DNA of 64,000 nt from Flavobacterium sp. SCGC AAA160-P02 (GTDB lineage: Bacteria > Bacteroidota > Bacteroidia > Flavobacteriales > Flavobacteriaceae): assembly GCA_000383355.1 (NCBI GenBank), contig KB911093.1, forward strand, positions 1-64,000, written 5' to 3'. The number at the start of each line of letters is the position of its first letter. Position 1 is the first letter of the stretch. Below, one piece after another: positions 51,927 through 61,573 of this stretch. Position numbers and translations under genes: made by a program. The notes under the pieces were generated by a model. It was not told the origin of the DNA and searched no databases. It saw only the letters and a list, made by a program, of their open reading frames with translations.

Positions 51927-52505
51927 TTGAAAAATTTAGAACAAATAAAATTATATTTAGATCAAATAGCGTCTATATCTGAACTAGATTGGTTGTTTTT
52001 TACGTCCAAATTACAACGTCGGATAATTCTAAAGAAAGCTCTTTTTTTTAAAGCTATAGAAATAGAAAATCATATTTCATTTATAGAATCTGGAGTTGTA
52101 AGATTATTTATTCCAAAAGAAAATCCAGAAAAAGAAATAACTTTTGGTTTTAGTTTTAAAAATCAGTTTGTGAGCGCTTATGATTCTTTTTTAACACAAA
52201 CTCCCTCTTCTTATCAACTACAAGCTCTCACAGAAACCACCATACTTAGCATTACGTATGAAGATTTGCAGTTGGTTTATAAACACACGCAGATTGGAAA
52301 CCTTATCGGTAGATTAACCGCAGAACGTCTTTTTTTAATAAAATCTAAACGAGAACAAAACCTTTTAAACCTCAGTGCAGAAGAACGATATCTTAAATTA
52401 TTTAAAGAACGTCCAGAACTTTTAAAAGAAATTCCTTTAAAATATATTAGTTCATATATTGGTGTTACAGCACAAGCGTTAAGTAGAATTAGAAAACGTT
52501 TATAA
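51927..52505 (+). CDS. Crp/Fnr-family transcriptional regulator
   Basis: 192 aa. N-terminal cyclic-nucleotide-binding-like beta barrel (KKALFFKAIEIENHISFIESGVVRLFIP) and C-terminal HTH (LKEIPLKYISSYIGVTAQALSRIRKRL). The Bacteroidota short Crp type. Its TTG start at 51927 follows a good promoter by 17 nt. It ends 69 bp before the desaturase ATG, so it probably heads a transcript with it and may regulate membrane-lipid genes nearby. Confidence 0.85.
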   Translation: MKNLEQIKLYLDQIASISELDWLFFTSKLQRRIILKKALFFKAIEIENHISFIESGVVRLFIPKENPEKEITFGFSFKNQFVSAYDSFLTQTPSSYQLQALTETTILSITYEDLQLVYKHTQIGNLIGRLTAERLFLIKSKREQNLLNLSAEERYLKLFKERPELLKEIPLKYISSYIGVTAQALSRIRKRL

Positions 52506-52574
52506 TACCTCAATTTTATTGATTTGGGTTCATTGTTTGGCTTTCAAGATCAAAGTATCTTTGAAACAAAAAAC

Positions 52575-53297
52575 ATGGTGATTCTTATTTTTGTTTTAGT
52601 ACTCTGGTATGGTGGGTTATTTTTTCAATCTTTCTTTTTACATCGTTATGCCGCACATCAGGTATTTACCATGTCTAAAACAATGGAACGTATTACGTTT
52701 GTTTTAACTTGGGTTTTTCAAGGTTCTAGTTATTTAAGTGCTTATGGTTACGGCATTATGCATAGAATGCATCACGCATATACAGATACTGAAAAAGATC
52801 CCCACTCCCCTTCTCATGATTCAAATTTATTTGCAATGATGTGGAAAACTAAAACAATCTATCAAGATATTAATCTACAACGAATAGCTATTGATCAACG
52901 TTTTATGAAAAATGTTCCACAATGGAAAGGCTTTGATAAATTTGCAAGCTCTCGGTTTTCTAGATTGCTTTGGATTGCCGTTTATATCACATTCTTTATT
53001 GTATTTGTAACTAGCTGGTGGCAGTGGTTTTTATTGCCAGTAATCTTGTTAATGGCCCCTATACACGGGGTTATTATTAACTGGTTTGGTCATATATATG
53101 GTTATGTGAATTATACCATGAAAAACACCAGTAAAAACCTCTTTCATTTTGATTTTTTAATGATGGGTGAAGGATATCATAACAACCATCACAAAAATGC
53201 AAGCAATGCTAATTTTGGTGTTAAATGGCATGAGGTAGATATTACTTACCTAATTATAAGAGTATTAAATGCAGTTGGATGTATTCAATTAAAATAG
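52575..53297 (+). CDS. Acyl-CoA/fatty-acid desaturase
   Basis: Integral membrane di-iron desaturase, 240 aa. The three histidine boxes are intact: HRYAAH, HRMHH and HNNHH, with membrane helices between. Introduces a double bond into an acyl chain. I prefer the ATG at 52575 to a TTG at 52524, because homologues begin at the first membrane helix. It is adjacent to a Crp-like regulator, pointing to regulated membrane fluidity. Confidence 0.9.
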   Translation: MVILIFVLVLWYGGLFFQSFFLHRYAAHQVFTMSKTMERITFVLTWVFQGSSYLSAYGYGIMHRMHHAYTDTEKDPHSPSHDSNLFAMMWKTKTIYQDINLQRIAIDQRFMKNVPQWKGFDKFASSRFSRLLWIAVYITFFIVFVTSWWQWFLLPVILLMAPIHGVIINWFGHIYGYVNYTMKNTSKNLFHFDFLMMGEGYHNNHHKNASNANFGVKWHEVDITYLIIRVLNAVGCIQLK

Positions 53298-53322
53298 TTG
53301 CTCTTAAAAATTGTTGATAAAA

Positions 53323-54885
53323 CTACCAGTCTATAGGAAAATAATCTTTTAAAAATTTCCCAGACCAATGTTTTCCAGTATTAATACCGTCTATTAACGG
53401 ATCCATCACTCTTGCTGCCCCGTCTACAATATCTAAAGGAGGTTGAAAATCATGAATCTCTACCTTCTTTTTAGATAATTCTGCCGGATCTTCATCTGTT
53501 ACCCATCCAGTATCAACAGCATTCATATAAATACCTGATTTGGCAAAGGTTGCAGAAGAGGTATGTGTGAGCATATTTAAGGCTGCTTTTGCCATATTGG
53601 TGTGTGGGTGTCTGTCTACTTTTTTAAATCGATGAAATTTACCTTCCATTGCAGACACATTAATAATGTGTTTCTTACCCGTATTTTCTTTCATCATTAA
53701 ATTAGACAAACGGTTACATAAAACAAAAGGAGCAACCGCATTTACCAATTGAACTTCTACCATTTCTGTTGTTTCAATTTCACCAAGTCTTAATCGCCAA
53801 CTATTGGTTTTTCTTAAATCTACCTGCTGTAAATCTGCATCTAATTTTCCTACAGGGAAAACCTCAGCAGTTTGTAGTGAATTGTCAAAACTGTAAGGAA
53901 TTTGTGACAATGCAGCAGAATTACGAAGTCCAATACCTGGTTCTGGTCCGTGCCAACTAACAGGCAAAACATTATTTTTATTTGTTTTTAAAGCACCAGT
54001 ACTTATCTCTGTTAATTCCTGCAAACAGTTGCTATGATTTTTTAATACTATTTGAGCAGCTTTGGGAAGTTGGTCTATGGGCAACTTCTCTTTCTCCATT
54101 AGATGCACATAAAAACCAGCAGGTCTTCTTACTGTTTGTGCGGCATTATTAATTAAAATATCTAATCGATCATATGTTTGCTCTATATAATTACAAAATA
54201 TTTCTACACTAGGAATGTGGCGTAAATCTAGTCCGTGAATATGTAAGCGATCATTCCACTGTTTATAATCATCTTCTTTAGAAAACCGTAGTGCAGAATC
54301 TGCCGGAAAACGAGTAGTTGCAATCACTGTTGCACCAGAACGCAATAACATTAGAGTGATATGATAACCTATTTTAAGCCTAGAGCCAGTAATAACTGCT
54401 ACCTGATCTTTTAAGTCTGTTGTTTGAAACCGTTTTGTATAATTAAAATCGCCACATGCTAAACACATGGTATCATAGAAGTGATGTAATTTCGTAAATA
54501 CAGACTTACATACATAGCAGTTTCTTGGAGATTCTAACTCCAATGTTTCGTCTGTTATAGACGCAGCAGCTAGTAGCTTTGGAGCTACAAATAGTGCTGC
54601 TTCACGTGCAGACCTTATTCCTGTTGTTTTTCTTGCATGAGTGTCTTTGGCAATCATTTTACGTTTTGCCGCTTTTTTAGCATCTTTCCTTCTTCGTTGA
54701 AACTCATCTCTATTGGGTCTAGAAAGTATTCCAGAAACCTTCAGTAATGCTGTTCTTTTATCTTCTGAAAGATCAAACAGTTGATTTGTATCAGACACTA
54801 GCTGCTCTAATACAGCAATACAGCTGTCTATTTCTTTTGATGAAATAATTTTAGCACTTTCTATTTCGTTTTGATCTTCAGGCAT
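53323..54885 (-). CDS. Large SDR-family protein with N-terminal zinc ribbon and Thr in place of catalytic Tyr
   Basis: 520 aa. The N-terminal 170 residues are a basic helical region plus a zinc ribbon (CYVC x16 CLAC). The SDR Rossmann domain follows: [15 protein letters not shown] (TGxxxGxG variant), LINNAAQ, and INVSAMEG with the catalytic serine. In [12 protein letters not shown] the lysine of YxxxK is present but the tyrosine position is a threonine. A pseudo- or altered-chemistry oxidoreductase is likely. Start is ATG 54885; an upstream TTG at 54903 is possible but would leave only 13 bp to the divergent gene. Confidence 0.82.
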   Translation of the reverse strand: MPEDQNEIESAKIISSKEIDSCIAVLEQLVSDTNQLFDLSEDKRTALLKVSGILSRPNRDEFQRRRKDAKKAAKRKMIAKDTHARKTTGIRSAREAALFVAPKLLAAASITDETLELESPRNCYVCKSVFTKLHHFYDTMCLACGDFNYTKRFQTTDLKDQVAVITGSRLKIGYHITLMLLRSGATVIATTRFPADSALRFSKEDDYKQWNDRLHIHGLDLRHIPSVEIFCNYIEQTYDRLDILINNAAQTVRRPAGFYVHLMEKEKLPIDQLPKAAQIVLKNHSNCLQELTEISTGALKTNKNNVLPVSWHGPEPGIGLRNSAALSQIPYSFDNSLQTAEVFPVGKLDADLQQVDLRKTNSWRLRLGEIETTEMVEVQLVNAVAPFVLCNRLSNLMMKENTGKKHIINVSAMEGKFHRFKKVDRHPHTNMAKAALNMLTHTSSATFAKSGIYMNAVDTGWVTDEDPAELSKKKVEIHDFQPPLDIVDGAARVMDPLIDGINTGKHWSGKFLKDYFPIDW

Positions 54886-54916
54886 ATATAAGCGTTGTGA
54901 CAATAAAAATCTGGTT

Positions 54917-56104
54917 GTGATTAAAAATAATCTTGCGAAGATAAGAATACAGACCTTGGAAACTGGCCATGGAGAGTGGTTAATATCTAAACAGTTAAGT
55001 TTGTTTTTTCTTTTCTATTTCGCTTTTTTACTTGCTGACTATTTGACTATATTTATAGAACCTTTTAGCCAAGGTTATATTCAAAAAATTATTAATATTG
55101 TTGTTACTTCTATTATTTTAGGAATGAAAAAATACCTCTATATTTTCTTTATTTACCTCTCCTCTGCTTATAAAGTATTTTGGTTAAACCCCAGAAATTC
55201 TAGAAAAATTATTCAAGAATTAAATCTAGTATTGGCAGTTAAAAACACCTCTTTAGATGGTAATATTAGTAGAAGAATCAAACTTTATATATTGATGAGT
55301 GATTTTACGAATAGTTGGTTTTGTTCACTTAGAGGATATGCTGCAACAACAAAAGAAAAACACGATACATTTTATCTGGCAGCTATTATGCCTTTATTAG
55401 ATGATCTTACAGATTCTTTAAAAATACCTTCTATAGACATTATAAAAGGTCTTAAAAATAATAATGATAGTCTTCACCCAAGCATGCCTGCCATAAGATA
55501 CCTTTATAATAAATTACTAAATAATTGCAGTGATAGTTTTGTTAAATTATTTCATGAGGCTCTTAAGGTTCAAGATAAAAGTATTTTGCAGTTAGAAAAT
55601 CATACATTAGATACAGCTATTTTAAAACAAATAACTTATGAAAAGGGAGGAATTTCTACCTTCTTATTTAGGCTTGTTTTAGAAAACTCTTTGGTGAAAA
55701 ACGAAGAAAAAGCTATTTATGAATTAGGATACCTAATTCAATTAATCAATGATATGTTTGATGTTTATAAAGATCATAAAAACAAACAACAAACATTATT
55801 TACCAACGCGTCTTCACTAAGCCATCCGATTAAAGAATTTAGTGGTTCTTTCAATAAAATAACTAGGTCATTTTTATCTTTAGATTATCATTATAAAGAC
55901 ATAAAAAAATGCTTATCACAGATATCAACAATTACTTCAAGAGGCCAAGTTTGTATAGAACAACTTCTTGAATGTGAAATTAGCACACAGGGAAATTTTT
56001 TAATTGATACCTATCAAAGAAAGCAATTAATTTGTGATATGGATACCTTTTCTAGTATTTACAAGACTTTTAAGTATAGTACAGTCTATTGTGAAAAATT
56101 ATAA
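54917..56104 (+). CDS. Membrane-associated class I isoprenoid-synthase-like protein
   Basis: 395 aa with two hydrophobic segments near the N-terminus (about 28-50 and 57-85). The rest is all-helical and contains DDLTD at 162-166 (DDxxD) and NDMFDVYKD at 278-286, which resembles the second NSE/DTE metal motif of class I terpene synthases and prenyltransferases. NCBI-type naming for such Bacteroidota proteins is class 1 isoprenoid biosynthesis enzyme. The GTG start is provisional; TTG at 54956 is an alternative. Divergent from the SDR gene. Confidence 0.65.
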   Translation: MIKNNLAKIRIQTLETGHGEWLISKQLSLFFLFYFAFLLADYLTIFIEPFSQGYIQKIINIVVTSIILGMKKYLYIFFIYLSSAYKVFWLNPRNSRKIIQELNLVLAVKNTSLDGNISRRIKLYILMSDFTNSWFCSLRGYAATTKEKHDTFYLAAIMPLLDDLTDSLKIPSIDIIKGLKNNNDSLHPSMPAIRYLYNKLLNNCSDSFVKLFHEALKVQDKSILQLENHTLDTAILKQITYEKGGISTFLFRLVLENSLVKNEEKAIYELGYLIQLINDMFDVYKDHKNKQQTLFTNASSLSHPIKEFSGSFNKITRSFLSLDYHYKDIKKCLSQISTITSRGQVCIEQLLECEISTQGNFLIDTYQRKQLICDMDTFSSIYKTFKYSTVYCEKL

Positions 56105-56229
56105 AGTTTCTTAAAAACAGAGAGAAAATTCATGTAGAAAAACATATTTAATGATTTTCTTAACTCAAATAGTGATGGTTTTGTTGTAATCTTGTTGAAG
56201 TAAATAATTCTTAAATAATAAAAGATCAA

Positions 56230-56580
56230 TTGGATATACTTACAATAGTAATTTGGTTCTCAGGAGTAGCTTTTGTGTATTTTGGTTTCAACTGTTTTTA
56301 TTCAAAATTTATTATTTCTGAATTTGATAGATATGACTTGCCTAAATTTAGAAAACTAACTGGTTTTCTTCAATTAATTGGCGCTTTAGGGTTGTTGATA
56401 GGTTTGTACTTAAGTCCAATAATTCTGTTATTAGCATCAACTGGCTTATTTTTATTAATGATAGCTGGTTTTATTGTACGATTAAAAATTAAAGATAATT
56501 TTATTAAATCTTCTCCGTCTTTTGGTTTTGCAGCCCTAAACCTTTTTATTGCGATAAAAACCTTTATTGATTTTTTTTAG
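56230..56580 (+). CDS. DoxX-like small membrane protein (A)
   Basis: 116 aa, four predicted helices: VIWFSGVAFVYFGFN, LTGFLQLIGALGLLIGLYL, IILLLASTGLFLLMIAGFIVRL and FGFAALNLFIAIKTFIDFF. DoxX-family layout. TTG start at 56230; no better ATG in frame. It ends convergent with a similar gene, overlapping by 4 bp. Some DoxX-family proteins link to redox stress, but no function is assigned here. Confidence 0.7.
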   Translation: MDILTIVIWFSGVAFVYFGFNCFYSKFIISEFDRYDLPKFRKLTGFLQLIGALGLLIGLYLSPIILLLASTGLFLLMIAGFIVRLKIKDNFIKSSPSFGFAALNLFIAIKTFIDFF

Positions 56581-56954
56581 AGAGAAAGAAAAGCAATCAC
56601 AAGATTCATTAGCATAAACAAAAAAGCAGGAAATGATTTATACCATGCATCTTTTACCTTTACATGCATTAGTATAGATCCTAGCAGTAATAACGCTAAG
56701 CCTAGACTGCTAACTAAGGTTAAGACATCAAATTGTATAGAAGCTAGAAGCAAGATTGCTAAACTTACTTTTAAAATGTAAATAGTAACATAAAAAGACT
56801 TTGATAAACCATAAACATTAAATTCTTCAATAATTGTTGTAGCATCACCACCTCTCCATTTTGTGTGTTTATTAGATTGAATTAACCATACATTTAAGAT
56901 ACTAATACCAATAATTATTTTTAGTCCAATGATAATATATGCTTGTAATTCCAT
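56577..56954 (-). CDS. DoxX-like small membrane protein (B)
   Basis: 125 aa, four helices. The C-terminal half (TLVSSLGLALLLLGSILMHVKVKDAWYKSFPAFLFMLMNLVIAF) parallels that of the convergent neighbour (STGLFLLMIAGFIVRLKIKDNFIKSSPSFGFAALNLF). The two look like diverged paralogues in convergent orientation with a 4-bp overlap. Function unknown; possibly partners in a membrane complex. Confidence 0.7.
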   Translation of the reverse strand: MELQAYIIIGLKIIIGISILNVWLIQSNKHTKWRGGDATTIIEEFNVYGLSKSFYVTIYILKVSLAILLLASIQFDVLTLVSSLGLALLLLGSILMHVKVKDAWYKSFPAFLFMLMNLVIAFLSL

Positions 56955-57113
56955 GATTTTAGTTTTTTATACTATTAAACATGTACGAATTTATAAAAAT
57001 AATCTTATTAAAACCATTGCCTAGAAGACTAATTATAGATCTTTCATAAACTACTGCAAGAATAAGGGAAAACTTATGATTGTTATTTTTAAATATTTAA
57101 AATTTAATTCAAA

Positions 57114-57143
57114 AAAAAAAGCTCTTTTTAAAGAGCTTTTTTT
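57114..57143. terminator. Intrinsic terminator downstream of the BNR-repeat gene
   Basis: Stem AAAAGCTCTTT / AAAGAGCTTTT with A and T runs on both sides, just past the stop codon of the minus-strand gene. Confidence 0.82.
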
Positions 57144-57150
57144 ATTTAAA

Positions 57151-60100
57151 TTAGTTGTTTATTAAGCCTTGACCTTCTACCCAAGGTGCTCCCGTTTTCC
57201 TTAAATCGTTCCCAAGTCTTGGAAGCGTAGAATTAACAATAGGCGCTAATTTTTCTTTTACTGTCTTCAACTGCTTTTGAACACGGCTTAATAAACCTTT
57301 GTGTTCATCAGTTGGGCCATAGGTATTTCCTAGGGCTCTCCAGCCTAATGAATTTCCATCACTTGCAGTTGGGTTAGATCGTTCTCCTATTTCATCTTTT
57401 ACTGCATCACCATGAAGTTCTTTATCTATGTCTAATAACGTTATTTTAAGACCATTTAATTGCTTAAATAACTCATTAGATGGAGACGTTGCTTTATTGT
57501 GTGCTCTTAACATAGCATCAACAGTTTGTTGACTTCGAGATAAGGCAATATTTGTTGCTGTCAAATCTTGCTGAAAAGCAAAGGCTGCTTCTCTAAACTC
57601 ATCTATTTCCTTGTATGATTTCCTAGGTAAAGCCCCTTCAAATAAAGGTTCTACAGAAAATGATTCAGGGCCTTGTAATTCTGTATGTATACCATCAACT
57701 CTTTTCATAAGTGTTACTGAATAAACTCCTGGTGTAACCATCACTCCTCCTCCTCTAAACCCACGTCTACCTCTAGGTGCCTGCAAGCGTTCTCCACTTT
57801 TACTTGGATAGCTTAACCCCCAGTTTACTCTATTGAAACCTTTTTTATTTGTTCCTTTGATGGTATTTACTACGTTGCCATTGGCATCTTTTATAAGTAA
57901 GACTATAGAGGGGCCATCTTGTCTGTTTTCATCTTCAAGAGCATCCCAACCTGGAAATTTAACATCTCCCTTTTTTTCTTTTGCTTTTCTAAGATCTTTC
58001 TTAGATTTAATTTTATCTGCCATATAATAAGTGAAATTAGCACCAAATGGAGGGTTTTTTGCGATCCATTCTGCATCACCTTGACTTCCTACTCTACTAG
58101 ATTGACGATACCAATGTGCTGTTTTAACAGGAAACATGCTAGCTTCTGCAGACATCATGCTTTTAGTAAAAGTACGCAATGGGGTGATGTCATCTAAAAT
58201 GAATATTCCTCTTCCAAAAGAGCCTGCAACCAAATCATTTTCACGTCTTTGAATTTTAATATCTCTGATTGGAACAGTTGGCATTCCACCTTTTAATTGT
58301 ATCCAATTTTTACCACCGTTAGACGTAAAGTACACACCAAATTCTGTGGCAGCAAATAGTAAATCTTTGTTAACATGATCTTGTACTAATCTCCAAATTA
58401 AAAGTTTGTTTGGTAAATCTCCGTTAATAAGTCTCCAAGATCTTCCTTTGTCTGTACTTTTAATAATATAAGGTTTATAATCACCATATTTATGATTATC
58501 TAAGGCAGCATACACAACATTTGCATCAAAAAGATCTGCTCTAACATCATTTACAAAAGGTGTAGCGGGTATACCTTTAATAGTATTTAGAGAAAATTTG
58601 TTCCAATTAGCACCTTCATCTTCTGTTACTTGAATCAATCCATCATCTGTTCCTGCATATAACAAACCTTCTTGTTTTGGTGATTCTGCCAATGATGTAA
58701 TGGTATTATAATTAGACATGGCACCTACATCCCAGGCATTATCCCAGCTTTGAGTTTTATCATAATATGGAAAAGTCATTCTTTCTTGATTTAATGTTAA
58801 GTCTCCCGAAATAGGTTCCCAGCCATCACCTCTGTTTTTTGATTTCCATACTCGTTGAGATGCAAAATATAATCGCTTAGGATTGTGTGAACTTACTAAA
58901 ATTGGGGCATCCCAATTAAATCGTTCATAAGGATCTCCTTCTCTGGCTTGCGGTTGAATAAAAACTGTTTCTCTAGTTTTACTATCTATTCTCCACAAAG
59001 CTCCTTGTTGAAACTCTCCGTATGAAATATCTGGATTTCCTGGTTCAGTAGCGGTTTGAGCCCCATCTGCCCCAAGTGTTTTCCACCAATCTGCACTAGC
59101 AATACCATCTGAACTAATTGTTCTAGACGGCCCACCATGCGATCCATTATCTTGAGTACCACCATACACATTATAAAATGGCTTGGCATCATCTACTGCA
59201 ATTTTAAAGTATTGAGTAATGGGTAAATTTCGTACATATTTCCAGCTTTTTGTTCCATCAAAACTTTCGTACAAACCACCATCAGTTCCTATTAATAAAT
59301 AATTAGGATCAGATTTTTTAAAAACCAACGCATGACTATCACTGTGCTGATTTGATCTGCTCATATTGGTAAATGTTTTTCCGTGATCTTTTGAAATTAA
59401 AGCGCTGTTATTCATGAAGAAAATAGTTCCCTCATGATGTGGTGAAGCAATAATTTCTTGATAATAATGTGGCCCTGTTCCTCCAGAAACTGCATTAGAT
59501 TGTTTTGACCAAGACTCACCACCATTAGTAGTCATATATACCCCTCCTTTTGTTCTATCAAACTCTAGAGCAGCATAAATAACATTAGAATTAAATGGAG
59601 ACATTGCTAATCCTGTTTTTCCAAGGTTTGAAGATGGAATACCATTTTTAAGAGCTTTCCATGTTTCACCTCCATCTATACTTTTATGCAATCCTGAACC
59701 AGGACCACCCCCAAGATAACCAGCTACGGTTCTGTGCCTTTGCCAAGTTGCAGCATATAAAACATCTGAATTTGTAGGATCTATAAGCATGTCTGTAGCA
59801 CCAACCCATGCGGCATCTCCTAAAGTACGTCTCCATGATTTACCACCATCTATTGTTTTATAAACTCCACGATCGCCACCTTTACTCCATAATGGTCCTT
59901 GAGACGCAACCCAAACGATGTCTGAGTTTTCTGGATGAACAATAATTTTAGATATATGTTCGGAGTTTTCCAACCCCATATTTTTCCAAGATTTACCATC
60001 ATTATGACTAACGTAAACACCATCACCAAAACCAGCATGACGCCCTCCTACATTTTCCCCTGTTCCTAACCAAATAGTACTTGGCTTCTTAGAATCTATA

Positions 60101-60390
60101 GTAATACATCCAGTAGAATATACTTTTTGATTATCAAAAATTGGTTTCCAAGTTGTTCCAGAATTCATTGTTTTCCAAACACCTCCTGAGCCTACAGCTA
60201 CATACCAAACATTTTCGTTTTCAGGGTGTATTGCAATATCTGCAATTCTACCAGAGGTCATGGCAGGACCTATATTTCTAAATTCTAAGCCTCCATATAT
60301 ATTCTTACTAGATTTTTGAGCCATCACATGAAAGTTGGCAACAAAAAAATAGACAAGCATACAAAGCATCATTGATTGTTTTTTCATCAT
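57151..60390 (-). CDS. VPS10/BNR-repeat sortilin-like exported protein
   Basis: About 1079 aa. Signal peptide (MMKKQSMMLCMLVYFFVANFHVMAQ), then two or more beta propellers built from Asp-box/BNR repeats (SGTTWKPIFDN, NDGKSWKNMG, DGGKSWRRTLG, NGGESWSKQ, DKGRSWRLI, NGGKNWIQL), a VPS10/sortilin-like layout, then an Ig-like segment and a helical C-terminal part. Glycosyl-hydrolase annotation of such proteins is by repeat similarity only; no catalytic site is visible. I used the ATG at 60390 for the signal peptide. Confidence 0.82.
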   Translation of the reverse strand: MMKKQSMMLCMLVYFFVANFHVMAQKSSKNIYGGLEFRNIGPAMTSGRIADIAIHPENENVWYVAVGSGGVWKTMNSGTTWKPIFDNQKVYSTGCITIDSKKPSTIWLGTGENVGGRHAGFGDGVYVSHNDGKSWKNMGLENSEHISKIIVHPENSDIVWVASQGPLWSKGGDRGVYKTIDGGKSWRRTLGDAAWVGATDMLIDPTNSDVLYAATWQRHRTVAGYLGGGPGSGLHKSIDGGETWKALKNGIPSSNLGKTGLAMSPFNSNVIYAALEFDRTKGGVYMTTNGGESWSKQSNAVSGGTGPHYYQEIIASPHHEGTIFFMNNSALISKDHGKTFTNMSRSNQHSDSHALVFKKSDPNYLLIGTDGGLYESFDGTKSWKYVRNLPITQYFKIAVDDAKPFYNVYGGTQDNGSHGGPSRTISSDGIASADWWKTLGADGAQTATEPGNPDISYGEFQQGALWRIDSKTRETVFIQPQAREGDPYERFNWDAPILVSSHNPKRLYFASQRVWKSKNRGDGWEPISGDLTLNQERMTFPYYDKTQSWDNAWDVGAMSNYNTITSLAESPKQEGLLYAGTDDGLIQVTEDEGANWNKFSLNTIKGIPATPFVNDVRADLFDANVVYAALDNHKYGDYKPYIIKSTDKGRSWRLINGDLPNKLLIWRLVQDHVNKDLLFAATEFGVYFTSNGGKNWIQLKGGMPTVPIRDIKIQRRENDLVAGSFGRGIFILDDITPLRTFTKSMMSAEASMFPVKTAHWYRQSSRVGSQGDAEWIAKNPPFGANFTYYMADKIKSKKDLRKAKEKKGDVKFPGWDALEDENRQDGPSIVLLIKDANGNVVNTIKGTNKKGFNRVNWGLSYPSKSGERLQAPRGRRGFRGGGVMVTPGVYSVTLMKRVDGIHTELQGPESFSVEPLFEGALPRKSYKEIDEFREAAFAFQQDLTATNIALSRSQQTVDAMLRAHNKATSPSNELFKQLNGLKITLLDIDKELHGDAVKDEIGERSNPTASDGNSLGWRALGNTYGPTDEHKGLLSRVQKQLKTVKEKLAPIVNSTLPRLGNDLRKTGAPWVEGQGLINN

Positions 60391-60555
60391 AAAAATTTTA
60401 AGTGATTTAATTGTATATAAATATATAAAAAAGAACTCAAATAATACCAAACTTCTTAAAGACAGCTTTTTAAATACTTTCGGTACTTAAATTTATTAAA
60501 ATAATACCATTATTTCTAGCAATTGAAAGTTCCAATGTATTAATTATATTTACAC

Positions 60556-61557
60556 ATGATTCAACACACACAAACATTTCCAGAAAAACTACTTGCCTGT
60601 TGGCACCCTGTTGGCTATAGCGATGAAATTAAAGCAGACAAACCATTTGGCACTATTCTATTAGATGAACCTGTGGTAATATGGAGAACTTCAGATGGCA
60701 CAACACATGCCATGAGAGATTTGTGTATACACAGAGGCACAGCCCTGTCATTAGGATGGATAAAAGATGATTGTTTGGTATGCCCTTATCATGCTTGGCA
60801 ATATGATAAAAAAGGTGCTTGTGTATTAATTCCACAAGCAAAAGAAATGGAAATACCTTCAAAAGCAAAAACACCAAGCTACCATTGTCAAGAAAAATTT
60901 GGATTGGTTTGGGTAGCGCTAAAAAAACCTCTTTTAAAATTACCATCCATTCCTGAATTTGAGCAAAATGATTGGAAACTCGTAAACACTGGACCCTTTG
61001 ATTGGAATAGTGATAGTTCTAGACAGGTTGAAAATTTTACAGACTTTGGTCATTTTCCATGGGTTCACCCTGGTTTATTAGGAGATCCTGAAAGACCTGA
61101 GGTTCCGGATTGTCAAGTAACAATAAAAGACACAGTATTGCACTATTCTGTAGTAAGACCTGAGGCAAAAAACAGTGATAACTTTCCTATTTTTGCAAAT
61201 GATGATGTTGTAAAACCAGAAAGAAAAAGTGTGTATGAACTTCATCTTCCATACACCATTGTTCTTCGTTTGGGCTGGGGAGGCAAAAAGGGAATGGTAT
61301 ACTTTTTTACATCTCAACCTATTTCAAAAAACTCATGTAGAGGGTTTTGTATTATTGGTAGAAATTATAATCTAGAGGACCCAGATACTGTTTTACAAGA
61401 GTTTGAACAAGTTATTTTTGACCAAGACAAGCGAATTGTAGAATCTCAAAGACCCATTCAAGTTCCTTTTGATTTATCTGAAGAACTTCATTTAAAATTT
61501 GACACAGTAGCTATGAATTACCGCAGGGCTATGAAAAAAAATAAATTAAATTATTAA
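60556..61557 (+). CDS. Rieske [2Fe-2S] aromatic ring-hydroxylating oxygenase
   Basis: 333 aa. N-terminal Rieske domain with C57-x-H59 (DLCIHRG) and C76-x2-H79 (CPYHAW), then the mononuclear iron domain with NFTDFGHFPWVHPG providing aspartate and two histidines. This resembles the oxygenase component of vanillate-demethylase-type or carbazole-type oxygenases; the substrate is not evident. A TATATTTA box lies just upstream. No ferredoxin/reductase partner gene is nearby. Confidence 0.9.
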   Translation: MIQHTQTFPEKLLACWHPVGYSDEIKADKPFGTILLDEPVVIWRTSDGTTHAMRDLCIHRGTALSLGWIKDDCLVCPYHAWQYDKKGACVLIPQAKEMEIPSKAKTPSYHCQEKFGLVWVALKKPLLKLPSIPEFEQNDWKLVNTGPFDWNSDSSRQVENFTDFGHFPWVHPGLLGDPERPEVPDCQVTIKDTVLHYSVVRPEAKNSDNFPIFANDDVVKPERKSVYELHLPYTIVLRLGWGGKKGMVYFFTSQPISKNSCRGFCIIGRNYNLEDPDTVLQEFEQVIFDQDKRIVESQRPIQVPFDLSEELHLKFDTVAMNYRRAMKKNKLNY

Positions 61558-61573
61558 GATAAAAGCAACTTGT

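Noticed and set aside
58986-59192. Frames opposite or out of phase with the BNR-repeat gene and other long genes
   Set aside because: They lie inside well-supported genes, have no RBS or family signal, and reflect sequence composition.
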